Shown here piece by piece: positions 5,483 to 7,593 of a stretch of DNA of 7,593 bases (within the stretch, counting starts at the first letter, position 1; each line of letters starts with the position of its first letter). This stretch comes from Anaerolineales bacterium (GTDB taxonomy: Bacteria > Chloroflexota > Anaerolineae > Anaerolineales > JABWBV01). The stretch spans positions 1 through 7,593 of the forward strand of contig JALUWE010000459.1 of NCBI GenBank assembly GCA_027019845.1. Reading direction: 5' to 3'. The notes under the pieces were generated by a model. It saw only the letters and a program-made list of their open reading frames with translations. It did not search any database and had not been told where the DNA came from. Both the position numbers and the translations under genes were made by a program.

Positions 5483-6289
5483 GTGCACTCGCTCAAACTC
5501 TACCCGCTCCTGCTGCGCGCCCAACTGCGCTCCCAGATGCAGTACCGCGTCTCGTTCCTGTTCCAACTGTTCGGCACCGGGCTGATCTCGTTGTTCGAGT
5601 TCGGCTCGCTCGCGCTGGTGTTCCAGCGTTTCGGCAGCATCCGCGGCTGGAGCATCGGCGAGGTCGGGCTGCTCTACGGCATGGTGGAGACTGCCTTCGG
5701 GATCATGGACATGGTTTTCAGCGGCTTCGACCCGGCATATTTCGGGCAGCAGGTGCGCAAAGGCACCTTCGACCAGTTGCTGCTGCGCCCGATCAACATC
5801 ACCGTACAGGTGCTCGGCTCGGATTTCGCGCTGCGCCGCATCGGGAAGATCGTGGTCGGCATCGGCATCTTCGCCGTAGCCGTCCGCCTGACCGAAATCG
5901 CCTGGACCCCGGCTAAAATCGCGCTCGTCATCACGGCCATCTTCGCCATGATCCTGTTCTTCGGCGGCCTGTTCATCGCTGGCGCGGCCATCACCTTCTG
6001 GACCGTAGAATCCATCGAAGTGCTCAACATCCTCACCTACGGCGGCAGCTACGTGATCTCCCACCCCATGCACATCTACCAGGACTGGCTGCGCAAATTC
6101 TTCACCTTCATCGTACCCGCCATCTTCCTCAACTACTACCCCGCCCTCTACATCCTCGAGCGCCCCGACCCGTTCGGGATGCCCGCGTTCGCGCCCCTGC
6201 TCTCCCCGGTGGTGGGGCTGGGCGTGTTCGGCCTCTCCCTCGCCTTCTGGCGCTTCGGCATACGCCACTACCAGAGCACCGGCACGTGA
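5483..6289 (+). CDS. ABC-2 type exporter permease, subunit 2 (ABC2_membrane_6 type)
   Basis: From GTG 5483 the protein has 268 residues, the normal size, and starts MHSLKLYPLLLRAQLRSQMQ, matching the amphipathic beginning of such permeases. Likely membrane helices are at about 22-46, 58-78, 118-136, 144-170, 205-225 and 239-258. The stretch GGSYVISHPMHIYQDW at 187-202 followed by FTFIVPAIFLNYYPALYIL (207-225) is a strong mark of the ABC2_membrane_6 family. RKGTFDQLLLRPIN at 92-105 parallels the coupling loop of subunit 1. The frame is open back to GTG 5183, which would add 100 residues coded by the repeat array (NYPITQLP octapeptides). I regard that extension as unlikely to belong to the mature protein. 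However, GTG 5483 has no Shine-Dalgarno whereas GTG 5183 does, so the start is the least certain part. The protein pairs with the permease at 4391 and the ATPase at 6433. Confidence 0.85.
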   Translation: MHSLKLYPLLLRAQLRSQMQYRVSFLFQLFGTGLISLFEFGSLALVFQRFGSIRGWSIGEVGLLYGMVETAFGIMDMVFSGFDPAYFGQQVRKGTFDQLLLRPINITVQVLGSDFALRRIGKIVVGIGIFAVAVRLTEIAWTPAKIALVITAIFAMILFFGGLFIAGAAITFWTVESIEVLNILTYGGSYVISHPMHIYQDWLRKFFTFIVPAIFLNYYPALYILERPDPFGMPAFAPLLSPVVGLGVFGLSLAFWRFGIRHYQSTGT

Positions 6290-6297
6290 TCAGGACG

Positions 6298-6427
6298 CAA
6301 TTACCCATCCTTCGACTACGAGCGGCTGCGCCGCCCTCCGCTCAGGAAGCAATTACCCAATTACCCAATTACCCAATTACCCAATTACCCAATTACCAAT
6401 TACCCAATATCCCAATACCCAATCCCC
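6298..6427 (+). repeat. One 44-bp hairpin element with AATTACCC tail
   Basis: A single octamer leads into a 44-bp element at 6306-6349, a hybrid of the two subtypes seen in the first array: it has their CTACGAGCGG and CCTCCGCTC versions together and ends AGGAAG instead of AGGATG. About nine AATTACCC-type units follow (6350-6427), the last ones decaying to ATATCCC and ATACCC. The array begins eight bases after the second permease's stop and ends six bases before the ATPase ATG. It is stop-free in the ATPase frame, so automated start calling would likely extend that gene back to GTG 6286. Confidence 0.93.
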
Positions 6428-6432
6428 GCTCA

Positions 6433-7422
6433 ATGCCCCTCATCTCCCTCCACAACCTCTCCAAACACTTCCGCGTGCCCGAACGCAGGCCGGGGCCGCT
6501 GGGATGGCTGCGCCGCGGCTACCGCACGGTGAAAGCCGTCGATGGAATCAGCTTCACCGTCCGGCCTGGGGAGCTGGTGGGCTACCTGGGACCGAACGGC
6601 GCGGGTAAATCCACCACCATCAAGATGCTGACCGGACTGCTGGTGCCCAGCGGGGGGGAAATCATCGTCAACGGCCGCGTCCCCTGGCGGGAACGGCAGG
6701 CACACGTGGCGCGCATCGGCGCGGTCTTCGGCCAGCGCACCACCCTGTGGTGGGACTTACCCGTGATCGAATCCCTCGAATTGCTCCAGCACATCTACAA
6801 AATCCCCTCCCGACGCTTCCGCCGCAACCTGGACGAGTTCCGCGCCCTGCTCGCGCTGGATGAATTCATTCACAGCCCGGTACGCACCCTCTCCCTCGGC
6901 CAGCGGATGCGCGCCGACCTGGCCGCCGCCCTGCTGCACGACCCCGACATCCTCTTCCTCGACGAACCCACCATCGGCCTGGACGTGGTCGCCAAAGAGC
7001 GCATCCGGCAATTCATCCGCCACATCAACCGCGAACGCGGCACCACCGTCATGCTCACCACCCACGACCTCTCCGACGTGGAAAAACTCTGCCGCCGGGT
7101 GATGATCATCGACCGCGGCAAACTGCTCTACGACGGCAGCCTGGAAGAGCTGCAACAGCGTTTTGGGGGCAAACGAAAACTGGTGGTGGACTTTGCCAGC
7201 CCCTACCCGGAAATCTCCGTAAAAGGCGCGGAAATCGTGGCACAAGACGGCCGGCGCGTCACCTTCGCGTTCCAACGCGGGCAGGTGACCGCCTCCGAAC
7301 TCATCGGGCGGCTCTCGGCCCGTTACCGCATCCGCGACCTGGAAGTGCGCGAACCCGACATTGAAGCCACCGTGCGCCGTATTTACGAGCAACGTTTGCT
7401 GGAGGGCGAAATTTCACCCTGA
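6433..7422 (+). CDS. ABC transporter ATP-binding subunit of the ABC-2 exporter
   Basis: This 329-residue ATPase powers the exporter formed with the two upstream permeases, at the inner face of the membrane. All nucleotide-binding motifs are intact: Walker A GPNGAGKST at 53-61, Q-loop Q101, signature LSLGQ at 153-157, Walker B ILFLDEP at 173-179 with catalytic E178, D-loop GLD at 182-184 and switch H211. An insertion of about 15 residues (PERRPGPLGWLRRGYRT, 16-32) before the Walker A strand is common in this exporter type. Residues 245-329 form a C-terminal accessory domain. I chose ATG 6433, where MPLISLHNLSKHF begins the first strand. The in-frame GTG 6286 overlaps the permease stop and would add 49 repeat-coded residues. 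No Shine-Dalgarno is visible before 6433, only decayed octamer repeat. Exporter function is secure; the cargo is unknown. Confidence 0.93.
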   Translation: MPLISLHNLSKHFRVPERRPGPLGWLRRGYRTVKAVDGISFTVRPGELVGYLGPNGAGKSTTIKMLTGLLVPSGGEIIVNGRVPWRERQAHVARIGAVFGQRTTLWWDLPVIESLELLQHIYKIPSRRFRRNLDEFRALLALDEFIHSPVRTLSLGQRMRADLAAALLHDPDILFLDEPTIGLDVVAKERIRQFIRHINRERGTTVMLTTHDLSDVEKLCRRVMIIDRGKLLYDGSLEELQQRFGGKRKLVVDFASPYPEISVKGAEIVAQDGRRVTFAFQRGQVTASELIGRLSARYRIRDLEVREPDIEATVRRIYEQRLLEGEISP

Positions 7423-7434
7423 GAAAGTCAGGTG
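7415..7434 (+). terminator. Possible weak terminator hairpin after the ATPase
   Basis: CCTGA (7418-7422, including the stop codon) pairs with TCAGG (7428-7432) around GAAAG, extended by two more pairs past a bulged C. What follows is T-rich (TTGTATACTTTATTTG) but lacks a clean T-run, so this is at best a weak terminator of the exporter operon. Confidence 0.25.
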
Positions 7435-7450
7435 TTGTATACTTTATTTG

Positions 7451-7593
7451 TCTGAGTGGTCTGAGTGGTCTGAGTGGTCTGATTAGTCTGGGTGGTCTGG
7501 GTGGTCTGAGTGGTCTGAGTGGTCTGATTGGTCTGATTGGTCTGATTGGTCTGAGTGGTCTGAGTGGTCTGAGTGGTCTGATTAGTCTGGGTG
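7451..7593 (+). repeat. 9-bp minisatellite (TCTGAGTGG) with 99-bp higher-order period, runs off the window
   Basis: Fifteen full units and one partial 9-bp unit follow each other without a break. Four unit types occur: A = TCTGAGTGG, B = TCTGATTAG, C = TCTGGGTGG and D = TCTGATTGG, in the order A A A B C C A A D D D A A A B C. The 44 bases at 7550-7593 are identical to 7451-7494, so an 11-unit (99-bp) block has begun to repeat. The array continues past the window. It starts 28 bases after the ATPase stop. The + strand frames are SEW-like, LSG-like or contain TGA stops. With no start or partner domain visible I do not call it coding. Confidence 0.93.

Noticed and set aside
4810..5916. Plus-strand open frame of 368 codons crossing the first permease, the repeat and the second permease
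   Set aside because: It is out of frame with both permeases and stays open only because of high GC and the stop-free repeat.

Overview
The window reads as high-GC bacterial chromosome, most likely from an Anaerolineae-type member of the Chloroflexota. That assignment is an inference. It rests on the style of the intergenic repeats (hairpin elements ending in CATCCTTCGAC and GCTCAGGATG, with short tandem tails such as AATTACCC), on the GC-rich codon use and on the gene families. No rRNA or taxonomic marker is present. All seven genes lie on the + strand.

Layout: (i) the 3' part of a nucleoside-phosphorylase-family gene (to 746); (ii) a five-copy hairpin/tandem-repeat array (758-1142) and a heptamer repeat (1148-1182); (iii) a GT-A-fold glycosyltransferase (1188-2324); (iv) a visibly less GC-rich, repeat-free cassette (about 2321-4323) with a sigma70-type promoter, a palindromic operator candidate, a TetR/WHG repressor, a DUF4188 putative monooxygenase and a DJ-1/PfpI protein resembling isonitrile hydratase; (v) an ABC-2 exporter operon of two six-helix permeases and one ATPase (4391-7422), with repeat arrays in both internal gaps; (vi) a 9-bp minisatellite (7451 to the window end).

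The cassette looks like a self-contained, ligand-inducible detoxification or modification unit. The same CCGAACA half-site occurs at the tetR promoter and, in a second inverted repeat, in front of the two enzyme genes, which suggests the repressor controls both. The exporter genes form one functional unit (two membrane subunits and an ATPase), but its substrate cannot be read from sequence.

The most unusual feature is the repeat system. Two hairpin elements share their ends but carry different centres. Each is followed, always on the same side, by a short tandem tail. Arrays sit just behind stop codons. In the exporter operon they are open in the frame of the next gene, so the second permease and the ATPase could carry repeat-encoded N-terminal extensions, or could simply be mis-annotated that way. 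I place the true starts after the repeats (5483 and 6433), but a good Shine-Dalgarno in front of GTG 5183 leaves the longer form of the permease possible.
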